Shown: in pieces, positions 5,996 through 7,019 of the stretch
Position numbering within the stretch: the stretch's first letter is position 1
Layout: the number at the start of each line of letters is the position of its first letter
Source of the DNA: Candidatus Binataceae bacterium
GTDB taxonomy: Bacteria; Desulfobacterota; Binatia; Binatales; Binataceae
Assembly (NCBI GenBank): GCA_030042765.1
Contig: JASHZA010000049.1
Span: forward strand, 1-7,019
Length of the DNA stretch: 7,019 nt
Direction of reading: 5' to 3'
Made by a program: the position numbers and the translations under genes
Notes under the pieces: model-generated
What the model saw: only the letters and a program-made list of their open reading frames with translations
Told to the model about the DNA's origin: nothing
Database searches by the model: none

Positions 5996-6058
5996 CAGTC
6001 CAACCGGCGCTTCGGACAGCGGCAACCGTCTACACCCTGATGCTTGGACAGTCCAACC
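5996..6058. repeat. Repeated CAGTCCAACC decamer with a 13-base palindrome
   Basis: CAGTCCAACC occurs at 5996-6005 and again at 6049-6058. The second copy is part of the perfect dyad TTGGAC-A-GTCCAA (6044-6056). A degenerate related stretch (TTCGGACAGCGGCAACC) lies between them. The arrangement looks like a pair of transcription factor sites in the divergent tpx/LOG region. The regulator is unknown. Confidence 0.45.
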
Positions 6059-6102
6059 ACGGTTCGCAAAAAAAGTTGATGGCTCCGCGGCGACCGCAGA
6101 CC

Positions 6103-6108
6103 TAGAAT
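6103..6108 (+). promoter_or_regulatory. Possible -10 box for the LOG-family gene
   Basis: TAGAAT matches five of six consensus positions, but no -35 box lies 16-18 bases upstream; a TTGATG is 21 bases away. If used, transcription would start near 6115. That would exclude the ATG at 6107 as the start and favour 6125 or 6140. Confidence 0.2.
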
Positions 6109-6814
6109 GGATTGTCAGAGGCTGATGGGTCGTACAGCGATGAAGAACTCCAGCAACGTCCGCTCAAACGGAAATTCCAGCCGGAATTCCAACGGCCTTA
6201 CGCGTAATCATCACGGGAGCAGCGAAAGCAGGTCTCGTGCTTCCGGTCGCAAGGGCCAGCGTCCGCTGATCGCGGTATACGGCAGCTCGGCGGCGCGTCC
6301 TCGTAGCGGGCTCTATGCGGCTGGCGTCTTGATGGGGCGGTTGCTGGGCGAGTCAGGCTTCGACGTGATGACCGGAGGCTACCAGGGTGTGATGGAGGCA
6401 GTGAGCCGTGGCGCTCGGGCGGCAGGCGCTCATGTCGTCGGCGTCACGATGGCGCGCTTCGAGGACCGAGTTAATCGCTACGTAATCGAGGAAATTCACA
6501 CGGCCAATTTCTACGAACGCTTCGGATGGCTCGTCGACCGCGCCGACGGTTACGTCGCGATGCCGGGTGGAATCGGAACCCTGGCCGAGGTTTCCTTCGC
6601 CTGGCAGGAACTGCTGCTCGGTATCGTATCCAGGCGCCCATTGGTTCTGGTCGGAGGAGAATGGCGCGCACTCTATGATTCGTGGGTCGGGAACTTCGTG
6701 CGTACGCCGAACCTGTTTGCCCCGCTCACGCTTGCGGCTACGCCATCCGATGCGATCAAACACTTGGGCGCCTTTTTCGGCCGCCCGGGCAGATCAGACG
6801 CTGCGCCGGTCTAA
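6107..6814 (+). CDS. LOG-family Rossmann-fold protein (putative nucleoside monophosphate phosphoribohydrolase)
   Basis: Up to 235 residues. The domain begins near residue 53 (PLIAVYGSSAARP) and carries the two LOG-family motifs: a glycine loop MTGGYQGVMEAVSRGA (88-103) and PGGIGTLAEV (153-162). The latter is the PGGxGTxxE signature of the active site. In characterised LOG proteins these bind a nucleoside 5'-monophosphate and release ribose 5-phosphate (cytokinin activation in plants, purine salvage or unknown roles in bacteria). The substrate here cannot be told from sequence. The first ~50 residues are rich in Ser, Asn and Arg, look disordered and are not part of the fold. The start is uncertain: ATG at 6107 has no ribosome binding site, ATG at 6125 has AGAGG 3 bases before it, and ATG at 6140 has none clear. 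It converges on the following gene with a 15-base gap. Confidence 0.85.
   Translation: MDCQRLMGRTAMKNSSNVRSNGNSSRNSNGLTRNHHGSSESRSRASGRKGQRPLIAVYGSSAARPRSGLYAAGVLMGRLLGESGFDVMTGGYQGVMEAVSRGARAAGAHVVGVTMARFEDRVNRYVIEEIHTANFYERFGWLVDRADGYVAMPGGIGTLAEVSFAWQELLLGIVSRRPLVLVGGEWRALYDSWVGNFVRTPNLFAPLTLAATPSDAIKHLGAFFGRPGRSDAAPV
6170..6190. repeat. Tandem GGAA-TTCC palindromes at the 5' end of the LOG gene
   Basis: GGAAATTCC (6170-6178) and GGAATTCC (6183-6190) are two adjacent small palindromes within the Ser/Asn-rich coding stretch. They may just reflect repeated Asn-Ser codons. Confidence 0.35.
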
Positions 6815-6829
6815 TTCCGTCCCGGCCTT

Positions 6830-7019
6830 CTACGCGCGAGTCGCGGGAGTCGCCGTGGTATCCGCCGCATCCGCCGGCGCCGGTTTGGGTGCGACCCTCT
6901 TCTGGCGCGCTTCCATCAACATTTTCCGCAGCTTGTCGGGGTTAACCGGCTTTTTGAAGATCGCTCCCTCCAGACCCCGCAGGCGGCTGCGCTTGATGAT
7001 ATGGTCCTTGTCGTAGTAG
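6830..7019 (-). CDS. Receiver-domain (response regulator) protein, C-terminal part
   Basis: The last 62 residues of a - strand gene whose 5' end is outside the window; the stop is TAG at 6830-6832. The segment GLEGAIFKKPVNPDKLRKML is the end of a CheY-like receiver domain: the hydrophobic beta5 strand, the conserved Lys-Pro dipeptide and the alpha5 helix. It is followed by a basic stretch (EARQKR) and an Ala/Pro/Thr-rich tail (about 20 residues) with no room for a DNA-binding output domain. This fits a stand-alone receiver or a protein with the receiver at its C-terminus. The phosphoacceptor Asp is upstream and not seen. It was too short for a full-length gene call but the frame is open to the window edge. 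Confidence 0.7.
   Translation of the reverse strand, partial: YYDKDHIIKRSRLRGLEGAIFKKPVNPDKLRKMLMEARQKRVAPKPAPADAADTTATPATRA

Noticed and set aside
6567..7016. 149-codon + strand frame overlapping the LOG gene end
   Set aside because: It is out of frame with the LOG motifs and antisense to the receiver-domain tail. No family resemblance.

Overview
GC-rich bacterial chromosome with mostly intact, tightly packed housekeeping genes. The outer-membrane TonB-dependent receptor with a signal peptide implies a diderm (Gram-negative) host, and glnE plus a receiver-domain protein fit a proteobacterium-like lineage. I cannot fix the phylum; an environmental deltaproteobacterial or Binatota-like lineage is only a guess. 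I see no mobile element, CRISPR array, tRNA or rRNA.

Layout, left to right: (1) the 3' end of a + strand glnE gene, whose stop codon shares a CTAG tetranucleotide with (2) a - strand btuB-type vitamin B12 receptor gene. (3) A 352-base non-coding block holds the complete btuB leader on the - strand: a sigma70-like promoter, a cobalamin riboswitch starting almost at the predicted transcription start, three abutting hairpins of which the last is terminator-like, and a small hairpin carrying the Shine-Dalgarno in its loop. (4) cobU leaves the same block on the + strand and converges on (5) cobS, which is coupled by an ATGA overlap to (6) cobT on the - strand. (7) tpx (thiol peroxidase) lies upstream of cobT on the same strand, separated by a large stem-loop. 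(8) A 239-base divergent intergenic region with palindromes and a repeated decamer separates tpx from (9) a LOG-family protein gene on the + strand, which converges on (10) the 3' end of a - strand receiver-domain gene cut by the window edge.

Together btuB, cobU, cobS and cobT form a B12 salvage island. BtuB imports corrinoids across the outer membrane. CobU activates (adenosyl)cobinamide to its GDP form, CobT makes alpha-ribazole phosphate from the lower-ligand base, and CobS joins the two. Only btuB lies downstream of the riboswitch: cobU is divergent from it and cobTS are in a separate transcription unit, so this riboswitch can sense B12 to control uptake but not nucleotide-loop assembly in cis. 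No wholly new system is evident. The most interesting parts are the compact btuB leader and the tpx/LOG intergenic region.
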